Positions 57,568-64,000 of a stretch of 64,000 nt of DNA are shown here, piece after piece. Source of the stretch: Affinundibacterium baiyunense (GTDB lineage: Bacteria > Pseudomonadota > Gammaproteobacteria > Burkholderiales > Burkholderiaceae_D); the NCBI RefSeq assembly GCF_018139645.1, contig NZ_JAGSPM010000007.1, forward strand, positions 1 to 64,000, written 5' to 3'. The translations under genes and the position numbers were made by a program. Positions within the stretch are counted from its first letter, which is position 1; the number at the start of each line of letters is the position of its first letter. The notes below the pieces were generated by a model. The model saw only the letters and a list, made by a program, of their open reading frames with translations, did not search any database and was not told where the DNA came from.

Positions 57568-58278
57568 ATGAAGAAGCGAACACAAATAAATTCCCCTAAA
57601 GAAGAATTTGATGACGAGGAAATTGAACTCCTCGTACATGATTTCTCTGATACTTTAGAAAAAGCAATTCAACGAAAGATGAACTCGTCTGACGCAGTCG
57701 TGAATGAGCAAGCACTGAATCTGAGTAACCATTTTTTGATCGCTATGCCTGGTATGGCCGATCCCATTTTTGGTGGCACCGTGATTTACATGTGCGAACA
57801 CAATTCACGCGGTGCGATGGGGATGGTGATTAATCGTCCAACTGATATGACGATTGCCGAGCTGTTTGATCGTATTGATCTGCAATTAGAAATTATTCCG
57901 AACTCCCATCCATTGGGACAACGCCCCGTTTTATTTGGTGGACCGGTTCAAAGTGACCGGGGATTTGTGCTGCATGCGAACGTTGGTAAGTTTTCTTCAT
58001 CATTAAAAGTGAGTGATGAAATTTCATTTACCACTTCGCGCGATATCTTGGAATCGCTCGCCGCTGGTGAGGCTCCGCAACGACTTTTGCTAAGTATTGG
58101 CTATGCTGGTTGGGATGCGGGGCAATTAGAAAAAGAAATTCTGGCCAATGGATGGTTAACCGTACCGGCGGATTTAAGCGTGATGTTTGATACGCCAGTG
58201 GAAGAACGTTTTGATGCTGCGATGAAGTTGTTGGGCTTTGATCCTTTGATGTTAGCTGCCGAAGCGGGGCATGCTTGA
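57568..58278 (+). CDS. yqgE: YqgE/AlgH (UPF0301) family protein
   Basis: 236 residues. Residues about 50-230 form the UPF0301 fold with NHFLIAMPGMADPIFGGTVIYMCEHN (in parts), GMVINRPTDM, VLFGGPVQSDRGFVLH and GYAGWDAGQLEKEI. A 48-residue acidic N-terminal extension precedes it; the family usually begins near LxNHFLIAMP, so the true start may be later (Met38 is a candidate), though no better ribosome site was found. The function is unknown. Its stop TGA overlaps the ruvX ATG by one base, and yqgE-ruvX pairing is nearly universal in proteobacteria. Confidence 0.9.
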   Translation: MKKRTQINSPKEEFDDEEIELLVHDFSDTLEKAIQRKMNSSDAVVNEQALNLSNHFLIAMPGMADPIFGGTVIYMCEHNSRGAMGMVINRPTDMTIAELFDRIDLQLEIIPNSHPLGQRPVLFGGPVQSDRGFVLHANVGKFSSSLKVSDEISFTTSRDILESLAAGEAPQRLLLSIGYAGWDAGQLEKEILANGWLTVPADLSVMFDTPVEERFDAAMKLLGFDPLMLAAEAGHA

Positions 58279-58685
58279 TGGCGACTGTCGATAACGCCAA
58301 TGTCAGTGGAACAATTTTAGCCTTCGATTTTGGCCTAAAGCGGATCGGTGTCGCCGTTGGCAATACCTTGATGTGTCAAGCGCAAGCTTTAACGATTATT
58401 CAAGCACCGAGTAATGACGGTAAATTCGCGGCGATCGCGAGCTTAATTCAAGAGTGGCAGCCGGTATTGTGTGTAGTTGGCTTACCGATGCACCAAGATG
58501 GCACCGCACATGAAATGACGACGCGTTGTCAACGTTTTGCTAATCAACTGCATGGGCGTTACGGTGTTCAGGTCGTGTTGGTTGATGAGCGCTATTCGTC
58601 AGCGGTGTTTCACGCTAAGCAGGGCGAACGAATCGATGATCAAGCGGCTGCCGTCATTTTGCAACAATATTTTGATCAAACATAA
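58278..58685 (+). CDS. ruvX: Putative pre-16S rRNA nuclease / Holliday junction resolvase-like YqgF (RuvX)
   Basis: 135 residues of the RNase H-like fold. The first acidic motif is ILAFDFGLKRIGVAVG, the second lies near VVGLPMHQDG, and the third is VLVDERYSS. YqgF/RuvX trims the 5' end of 16S rRNA precursor in E. coli and has been proposed as a Holliday junction resolvase. The start ATG overlaps the yqgE stop in an ATGA arrangement, which means coupled translation. The gene ends 14 bp before pyrB. In related genera pyrR commonly lies between ruvX and pyrB; it is absent here. Confidence 0.94.
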   Translation: MATVDNANVSGTILAFDFGLKRIGVAVGNTLMCQAQALTIIQAPSNDGKFAAIASLIQEWQPVLCVVGLPMHQDGTAHEMTTRCQRFANQLHGRYGVQVVLVDERYSSAVFHAKQGERIDDQAAAVILQQYFDQT

Positions 58686-58699
58686 CTTGAAGACTAAAG

Positions 58700-59665
58700 A
58701 TGAAAAATCCACAGTTAAATAAGAACGGCGAACTACAGCACTTGTTGGGTATCGACGGTTTGCCGAAAAAAATCATTACTCAAATTTTGGATACGGCTTC
58801 ATCTTTCGTCAGTATTGGTGAACGCGAGCTTAAAAAAGTACCTTTGATGCACGGTAAAAGTGTGTTCAATTTATTTTTTGAAAATTCGACGCGAACCAGA
58901 ACAACGTTTGAAATTGCGGCGAAGCGATTGTCTGCTGATGTGATTAATCTCAATATTGCAGCTTCTAGTGCCAGCAAGGGAGAATCCTTACTCGATACGA
59001 TTGATAATCTGGCCGCTATGCATGCCGATATGTTTGTGGTTCGCCACGCGACATCGGGCGCGCCATTTTTGATCGCACAACATTTGAACGATACAAAACA
59101 ACATCATGTCCACGTGGTGAATGCAGGTGATGGTCGTCATGAGCATCCAACGCAAGGTTTGTTGGATATGTACACGATTCGTCACTACAAGAAAGACTTT
59201 AGTAATTTGACGGTAGCAATTGTCGGTGACGTTTTACATAGCCGAGTGGCGCGTTCTGATATCCATGCGTTGACGACCTTGGGCGCTGCCGAAGTGCGTG
59301 TAATTGGTCCGCGCACTTTGTTGCCGGGTGGCTTAGAACAAATGGGTGTGCGTGTGTTCACCGACATGAATCAGGGCTTGAAGGGAGTGGATGTCGTGAT
59401 TATGTTGCGACTCCAAAATGAGCGTATGAATGGTGCATTATTGCCCTCGACTCAAGAGTATTTCAAACAGTATGGATTAACGCCAGAACGCTTGGCATTG
59501 GCGAAGTCAGATGCGATTGTGATGCATCCGGGTCCGATGAATCGCGGCGTGGAAATTGATTCTGCAGTAGCAGATGGTCCGCAGGCCGTTATTCTGTCGC
59601 AAGTGACTTTTGGCATTGCGGTGAGGATGGCGGTGATGAGTATTGTTTCTGGCAGCAATACCTAA
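58700..59665 (+). CDS. pyrB: Aspartate carbamoyltransferase catalytic chain
   Basis: 321 residues. It condenses carbamoyl phosphate and aspartate, the first committed step of pyrimidine synthesis. The carbamoyl phosphate site is [13 protein letters not shown] (S-T-R-T-R), with [13 protein letters not shown], and the aspartate loop is [21 protein letters not shown] closes the active site. No pyrI regulatory chain follows. Instead the next gene encodes a dihydroorotase homologue with lost metal ligands, the class A ATCase arrangement in which PyrB and the pseudo-dihydroorotase form a dodecamer. That partnership is known from Pseudomonas and inferred here. The pyrX start lies 70 bp downstream. 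Confidence 0.96.
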   Translation: MKNPQLNKNGELQHLLGIDGLPKKIITQILDTASSFVSIGERELKKVPLMHGKSVFNLFFENSTRTRTTFEIAAKRLSADVINLNIAASSASKGESLLDTIDNLAAMHADMFVVRHATSGAPFLIAQHLNDTKQHHVHVVNAGDGRHEHPTQGLLDMYTIRHYKKDFSNLTVAIVGDVLHSRVARSDIHALTTLGAAEVRVIGPRTLLPGGLEQMGVRVFTDMNQGLKGVDVVIMLRLQNERMNGALLPSTQEYFKQYGLTPERLALAKSDAIVMHPGPMNRGVEIDSAVADGPQAVILSQVTFGIAVRMAVMSIVSGSNT

Positions 59666-59735
59666 GTCAGTCTTCCCAGTAGATCAAGAAAAAACGAACA
59701 GCAAGATAAGACGAGAATTTTCGGAAAGAAGCTAA

Positions 59736-61019
59736 ATGAATCTTCATATTAAAAATGGCCGAGTGATCGATCCTGCAAGTGGCATGGACGCAGTGAAAGA
59801 TCTGTTCATCGATGCTGGAAAAGTTGTCGGAATTGGCGATGCGCCAGCAGCATTTGTTGCGACACAAACGATTGATGCGAGTGGGTTAGTGGTTATACCT
59901 GGCTTGGTTGATTTAAGCGCACGTTTGCGCGAACCTGGCTTTGAATACAAGGCAACCTTGGAATCCGAGTTGCAAGCAGCAATGCGTGGTGGTGTGACGA
60001 GTTTGGTATGTCCTCCAGATACAGATCCGGTACTCGATGAGGCTGGCTTGGTTGAAATGTTAAAGCAAAGAGCCAAGATGCAGCATAAAGCAAATGTGTA
60101 TCCTTTGGGCGCTTTGACGGTTGGATTGCAAGGGCAAAACTTGACTGAAATGGCTGCCTTGACCGCAGCTGGGTGTGTGGGCTTTTCGCAAGCGGAAGAA
60201 CCCATCGTCGATACTAATGTGCTGCAACGCGCTTTATCTTATGCCGCAACATTCGGCTATACCGTTTGGTTGCGCCCGCAAGATGCCTTTGTTGGTAAAG
60301 GTGGCGTGGCACATAGTGGTCCGCTAGCATCGCGTTTGGGTTTGTCTGGCGTACCCGTGATGGCGGAAACGATTGCAATGCATACCTTGTTTGAGTTGAT
60401 GCGTGCGACAGGCGCAAAAGTACATCTATGTCGTGTATCTTCTGCGGCCGGTTTAGAACTGATTCGTCAAGCGAAAAAAGAAGGACTCGTCTTAACTTGT
60501 GATGTTGGTATTCACCATGTACATTTAACCGATAACGATATCGGCTATTTTGATTCTAATGCTCGTCTAACGCCGCCGCTTCGCAGTCAGCGCGATCGCG
60601 ATGCGATTTTGTTAGGATTGGCAGATGGCACAATTGACGCTATTTGTTCAGATCATACGCCGGTCGATGATGATGAAAAGGCTTTGCCATTTGCTGAAGC
60701 TTCTGCGGGTGCAACTGGTTTGGAATTGTTATTGTCGTTGGCAGTCAAGTGGGCCGATGATAGTCGCGGGGCGATTAGCTTAAAGCAGGCAATCGCAAAA
60801 ATTACACATGATCCAGCGGCATTAGTTGGTTTGGTTGGTGGCCAAATTAAATTGGGAGCGGCGGCTGATCTCTGCCTTTTTGACCCGAATGCGCGATGGG
60901 CGGTACGTGCTGACGCGCTGGTTAGTCAAGGCAAACATACGCCTTTCTTGGGATATGAATTGCCTGCTGTCGTCAAAGCGACGATTGTGCATGGTCGAAT
61001 TGCGTACAACTCTCTTTAA
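59736..61019 (+). CDS. pyrX: Inactive dihydroorotase-like partner of aspartate carbamoyltransferase (PyrC')
   Basis: 427 residues, amidohydrolase fold of class I dihydroorotase. The metal-binding HxH expected in DxHVHLREPG is replaced: the sequence reads DLSARLREPG (Ser61-Ala62-Arg63). The usual second histidine of the HICHVS-type motif reads HLCRVS, with Arg. The late aspartate (ICSDHTPV) is kept. Loss of the two main zinc ligands means it is almost surely inactive, as in Pseudomonas PyrC', which is structural and required for ATCase assembly. An active pyrC must lie elsewhere in the genome. GGAAAGAA lies 6-7 bases before the ATG. Often annotated simply as dihydroorotase. Confidence 0.9.
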   Translation: MNLHIKNGRVIDPASGMDAVKDLFIDAGKVVGIGDAPAAFVATQTIDASGLVVIPGLVDLSARLREPGFEYKATLESELQAAMRGGVTSLVCPPDTDPVLDEAGLVEMLKQRAKMQHKANVYPLGALTVGLQGQNLTEMAALTAAGCVGFSQAEEPIVDTNVLQRALSYAATFGYTVWLRPQDAFVGKGGVAHSGPLASRLGLSGVPVMAETIAMHTLFELMRATGAKVHLCRVSSAAGLELIRQAKKEGLVLTCDVGIHHVHLTDNDIGYFDSNARLTPPLRSQRDRDAILLGLADGTIDAICSDHTPVDDDEKALPFAEASAGATGLELLLSLAVKWADDSRGAISLKQAIAKITHDPAALVGLVGGQIKLGAAADLCLFDPNARWAVRADALVSQGKHTPFLGYELPAVVKATIVHGRIAYNSL

Positions 61020-61031
61020 TTGTGTTTCAAG

Positions 61032-61067
61032 AAAATCCCACAAGTTGCGAGACTTGCGGGATTTTTT
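61032..61067 (+). terminator. Terminator after the pyrB-pyrX group
   Basis: A 14-bp stem AAAATCCCACAAGT/ACTTGCGGGATTTT with one mismatch and a 6-base loop, then T residues. plsC begins 38 bp later, so its expression may rely on read-through or a separate promoter. Confidence 0.7.
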
Positions 61068-61104
61068 GTTGATGGTCTTCCTTATTTCATTGGTTTGGTG
61101 ATGC

Positions 61105-61839
61105 ATGCCTAAATTGCGATTTATCCGTGTACTTTTGCATGTGTTCGTGGGCGTATTAACGTGCGCCTTGATTTTTCCTTTTGTTGCGGCAGTTAAACGC
61201 GAGGCTTTAGTTAAGCGCTGGTCGTTGCAGTTGCTTACTTTGTGTAAGGTGAAAGTGCGTTTGCTTGATCAAAGTGGTGGCCAGATTCCCGATCACGCGT
61301 TGATTATTGCGAATCATGTGTCATGGCTGGATATTTTTGTGATTAATTCGTGGCAGGCTTGTCACTTTGTTGCGAAGGCGGATATTCGTACTTGGCCGAT
61401 TGCGGGTTGGCTCAGTGCGCAAGCGGGTACAATTTTTTTAGCGCGTGGAAAACAAAGAGAAGTTCGACGCATCTATGAGGGATTGGTGCATCAACTGCGC
61501 GACAATAAACGAATTGCATTCTTCCCCGAGGGAACAACTGGCGCGCAAGGTGGTGTATTGCCGTTTCATGCCAATTTATTTGAAGCAGCGATCGAAGCAG
61601 AAGTACCTGTTTTACCGTTCGCATTGCGCTACGTGGATGCACAAGGGCAGCTGCATCCAGCTGCGGATTTTATTGGTGAGATGACGTTTGCAGAGAGTAT
61701 GAAATTGATTTTGCAGTCGGATGTGATGACAGCAGAATTGATACAACTGCCAATGATTCCCACCAAGGGAGCACATCGTCGAGAAGTCGCACAAGTTTCT
61801 CGAGAATTGGTGGCGAAAGCTCTGGGCGTATCGTTGTAA
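61105..61839 (+). CDS. plsC: 1-acyl-sn-glycerol-3-phosphate acyltransferase
   Basis: 244 residues with a membrane helix near the N-terminus (about 8-28). It acylates lysophosphatidic acid to phosphatidic acid at the inner membrane. The catalytic motif is ANHVSWLDIFV (HxxxxD), followed by block III FFPEGTTGAQGGVLPF, which binds the glycerol phosphate, and block IV EVPVLPFALRYV. Some members of this group instead acylate ornithine lipids or lyso-PG, but sequence alone cannot decide. It follows the pyrimidine group, an arrangement seen in other Burkholderiales, and converges with apaH. Confidence 0.9.
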   Translation: MPKLRFIRVLLHVFVGVLTCALIFPFVAAVKREALVKRWSLQLLTLCKVKVRLLDQSGGQIPDHALIIANHVSWLDIFVINSWQACHFVAKADIRTWPIAGWLSAQAGTIFLARGKQREVRRIYEGLVHQLRDNKRIAFFPEGTTGAQGGVLPFHANLFEAAIEAEVPVLPFALRYVDAQGQLHPAADFIGEMTFAESMKLILQSDVMTAELIQLPMIPTKGAHRREVAQVSRELVAKALGVSL

Positions 61840-61876
61840 GATTCTTGGCTTTTGTCAACTCCGTTGGGCATTGAAG

Positions 61877-62698
61877 TCAGAACGGTGATTGATGTTGCGG
61901 ACTGTTTACCTGCAATACAAGTCGGTCTTCTAAACGGACCGCCGTCAATTGTCCGCCCCATACGCATCCAGTATCGAGACTAATTAAGTTGTCACGCTGA
62001 ATTAATCCGAGTGTTGACCAATGTCCAAAGACGACAGTGCAATCTTGTGTGGCGCGCTGCGCAAGATCGAACCACGGTGTCAGGTTTTGCGGTGCATTCT
62101 CAGCACCTTCTTTCACATCAAAATCCATACTGCCATCCGCGTGACAAAAGCGCATGCGGGTTAAGCCATTGATGATGCAGCGCAGGCGATCTGCTCCTTG
62201 CAATTGGTCGTGCCAAAGCTTTGGTGTATTGCCGTACATACTACTTAGCAAGTGAAGGTAATGCTCGCCGCGTAATTGTGTTTCGACCTCAAGTGCCAAT
62301 GCGAGGGTCTGAGATTTTGTCCAATTAACGAACACGCCCGCGTGCACTAATAGGTGTTGATCAACATCGATGGCGAGCGGTCGATGGCGCAACCAGTCTA
62401 ATAATTCCTTGCAATCATTTGCTGCAAGGAGTTCGTCTAAGGTATCGCTACGATGTGAGGGACGAACTTGATTCGCAAGTGCCAGCAAATGTAAATCATG
62501 GTTGCCCAGCACACTATCAGCGCGAGATCCTAAATTCTTAATTAGACGTAGCGTCTGTAATGATTTTGGTCCTCGGTTAACAAGATCCCCAGCAAATAGT
62601 AAACGTGCTTGATGATCGACTGCATCGATTAGCCGAATCAATTCGACTAATTGATCGTAGCAACCTTGGACATCGCCAATGACGAACGTGCTATGCAT
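61877..62698 (-). CDS. apaH: Symmetrical bis(5'-nucleosyl)-tetraphosphatase ApaH
   Basis: 273 residues, a metallophosphatase of the PPP family. It cleaves Ap4A to two ADP and also removes Np4 caps from RNA. All signature motifs are present: [33 protein letters not shown], and VFGHWSTLG. Its length equals E. coli ApaH (280). It begins 5 bp after the hemH stop without a ribosome site of its own, so translation is probably coupled to hemH. The usual gammaproteobacterial partners (apaG, rsmA) are not here. Confidence 0.95.
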   Translation of the reverse strand: MHSTFVIGDVQGCYDQLVELIRLIDAVDHQARLLFAGDLVNRGPKSLQTLRLIKNLGSRADSVLGNHDLHLLALANQVRPSHRSDTLDELLAANDCKELLDWLRHRPLAIDVDQHLLVHAGVFVNWTKSQTLALALEVETQLRGEHYLHLLSSMYGNTPKLWHDQLQGADRLRCIINGLTRMRFCHADGSMDFDVKEGAENAPQNLTPWFDLAQRATQDCTVVFGHWSTLGLIQRDNLISLDTGCVWGGQLTAVRLEDRLVLQVNSPQHQSPF

Positions 62699-62703
62699 GA
62701 GAG

Positions 62704-63810
62704 CTATTGCGCAGCGCCGAGACGTTTCGCTTCTGCTCTGCTAATCAGTGCTTGTTGTTTCTCTTCCTCTTTCATGCTGTTTGTCATCATGGTTGGCCAG
62801 CCTATCAAATGCTGCTCGGTGATTTCTGCTAAAGCGCGCAAGCCATCTGGGGACTCATTTAAGCATGGGATGTAATGAAAGCTTTGTCCGCCCGCAGTTA
62901 AAAACGCTTGACGCACTTCCATCGCAATTTCTTCCAAAGTTTCTAAGCAGTCAGCCAAAAATCCTGGGCATACTACATCGATACGTTTTACACCTTGCTT
63001 TGCTAGTGCTTGCACAGTTGGCTCTGTATAGGGCTGTAGCCATTCGGCGCGACCTAAGCGAGATTGAAAAGTGACCACATAATCTTCTTTGCTTAGCCCC
63101 AATTGTTCTGCCAGTAGACGTGCGGTTTTATAGCATTCGCAATGGTAAGGGTCGCCGCGCATCAAAAAGGCTTTGGGTAAGCCGTGAAAACTCATAACCA
63201 GTTTTTCTGGTTTGCCATTTTGCTCCCATGATTGCAGGATTTTATTTTTTAAGGCGAGGATGTAACTTGGATGATCGTGATAGTGCTTAATAAAACGTAG
63301 CTCAGGTACGTTGCGCGTTTGTTGATAATGCTGGGCGACCGCATCAAAATTTGATGCAGTAGTTGTCGCTGAATACTGCGGGTAAGCAGGAAGGATCAAA
63401 ATGCGATCATAGCCTTCGGTTTTTAGTTGATTCAAAACGTCGGGAATCGAAGGGGAACCGTATCGCATTGCATGCACCACATTCACTTCGTGTCCGCGCT
63501 CACCCAAATAACCTTTCAATAGCATCGCTTGTTTGCGGGTGTGAACTAATAAGGGCGAGCCTTCGTTGGTCCAAATAGTCGCATATTTCTCCGCTGATTT
63601 TTTTGAGCGGAAAGGCAGAATAATTAAATGCAAAATCATCCACCAAATTGCGCGTGGGATCTCTACCACGCGTTGATCCCATAAAAATTGTTTGAGATAG
63701 CGCTTTACCGCGCTTGGTGTTGGTGCATCGGGTGTGCCGAGGTTGATCAGCACGACTGCGGTTTTCACTAATTTACCGTGAGAATAATCAGGTTCTTTAA
63801 GAAATGCCAT
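62704..63810 (-). CDS. hemH: Ferrochelatase
   Basis: 368 residues. It inserts iron into protoporphyrin IX, the last step of heme synthesis, at the membrane surface. The conserved [13 protein letters not shown] opens the fold; the metal-binding His is in VMSFHGLPK and the catalytic Glu in [23 protein letters not shown] and [15 protein letters not shown] are family motifs. The protein is at the long end of the family (E. coli 320), with a C-terminal tail rich in Lys/Glu. It is upstream of apaH (5 bp) and about 30 bp after recN on the same strand. Confidence 0.96.
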   Translation of the reverse strand: MAFLKEPDYSHGKLVKTAVVLINLGTPDAPTPSAVKRYLKQFLWDQRVVEIPRAIWWMILHLIILPFRSKKSAEKYATIWTNEGSPLLVHTRKQAMLLKGYLGERGHEVNVVHAMRYGSPSIPDVLNQLKTEGYDRILILPAYPQYSATTTASNFDAVAQHYQQTRNVPELRFIKHYHDHPSYILALKNKILQSWEQNGKPEKLVMSFHGLPKAFLMRGDPYHCECYKTARLLAEQLGLSKEDYVVTFQSRLGRAEWLQPYTEPTVQALAKQGVKRIDVVCPGFLADCLETLEEIAMEVRQAFLTAGGQSFHYIPCLNESPDGLRALAEITEQHLIGWPTMMTNSMKEEEKQQALISRAEAKRLGAAQ

Positions 63811-63842
63811 TCTGTACTTTCTATCTTGTAGCTGCGTTATTT

Positions 63843-64000
63843 TTATGAAGCGAGTAACTCGCGTGCATGTTTGCGGGTAGTCGCGGTAATTTCCACACCG
63901 CCCAACATTCTTGCGATTTCTTCGACTCTTTGCTTATTATCAAGCGCCGTAATTTGGGAAAAGGTTTGATTATTTTCCTGTGTTTTACTCACTTCAAAAT
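63843..64000 (-). CDS. recN: DNA repair protein RecN, C-terminal end (cut by window edge)
   Basis: The minus strand encodes the last 52 residues of RecN, ending at a TAA at 63843-63845. The tail QRVEEIARMLGGVEITATTRKHARELLAS (in parts) is the well-conserved RecN C-terminus. RecN is an SMC-like ATPase that holds broken DNA ends during recombinational repair. The coiled coil and Walker motifs lie beyond the window. The hemH gene begins 33 bp after its stop. Confidence 0.9.
   Translation of the reverse strand, partial: FEVSKTQENNQTFSQITALDNKQRVEEIARMLGGVEITATTRKHARELLAS

Noticed and set aside
59736-61019. Frameshift or sequencing error as the reason for the lost dihydroorotase motif
   Set aside because: The frame is intact over 427 residues and the changes are the ones known for PyrC' partners of ATCase.

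Overview
The window looks like chromosomal core DNA of a betaproteobacterium of the order Burkholderiales, most likely an Oxalobacteraceae member with rather low GC (Undibacterium-like). This rests on protein character, on gene order (hemL, rubredoxin, pilG-pilH-pilI-pilJ-chpA; yqgE-ruvX-pyrB-pseudo-pyrC; thiL-pgpA-pncC) and on base composition judged by eye. It is an inference, because no 16S gene or other marker could be searched. The only mobile DNA seen is the 3' end of an IS3-family element at the left edge. There is no prophage and no CRISPR array.

Layout. 1-5.2 kb: IS3 remnant, a stand-alone receiver protein, an M1 peptidase behind a perfect 22-bp palindrome, an M61 peptidase and tRNA-Ser(GGA). 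5.4-17.4 kb: murJ, the ABC-F ATPase uup, tRNA-Arg(CCU), glutaryl-CoA dehydrogenase, pyrF, the thiL-pgpA-pncC cluster with a DUF6882 gene upstream, and the malic enzyme maeB. 18.0-26.7 kb: a secreted M4 (thermolysin-type) protease with two PPC domains, a methyltransferase, a conserved secreted protein, rsmE, and a polyamine-linked cluster on the minus strand. That cluster holds a one-piece SpeD-SpeE fusion, a YgiB-like lipoprotein, a YgiC-like ATP-grasp ligase and a DUF350 membrane protein. 26.8-38.1 kb: transketolase, a GNAT protein, a structured intergenic repeat, gapA, a signal peptidase I, an IclR regulator, an HD-GYP response regulator facing a dual-GAF histidine kinase, dgkA, and a secreted protein built of three repeats.

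38.2-43.1 kb is a biofilm-adhesin control module: lapE (TolC-like, with an extra NTF2-like domain), lapG (cysteine protease) and lapD (degenerate GGDEF-EAL receptor). The giant adhesin and its ABC exporter are not in the window. 43.3-55.9 kb holds hemL, rubredoxin and the complete Pil-Chp chemosensory system that controls type IV pili, ending in a 2254-residue ChpA. 56-64 kb holds photolyase, the yqgE-ruvX-pyrB-pseudo-dihydroorotase group, plsC, apaH, hemH and the 3' end of recN.

Functional picture: the window is rich in systems for the choice between a surface-attached and a motile life. These are Lap control by c-di-GMP, an HD-GYP phosphodiesterase and Pil-Chp. They sit among housekeeping genes for central carbon, pyrimidine, heme and lipid metabolism. 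The least understood parts are the SpeD-SpeE/ATP-grasp/DUF350 cluster, the palindrome before the M1 peptidase, the triple-repeat secreted protein and the NTF2-tailed LapE.
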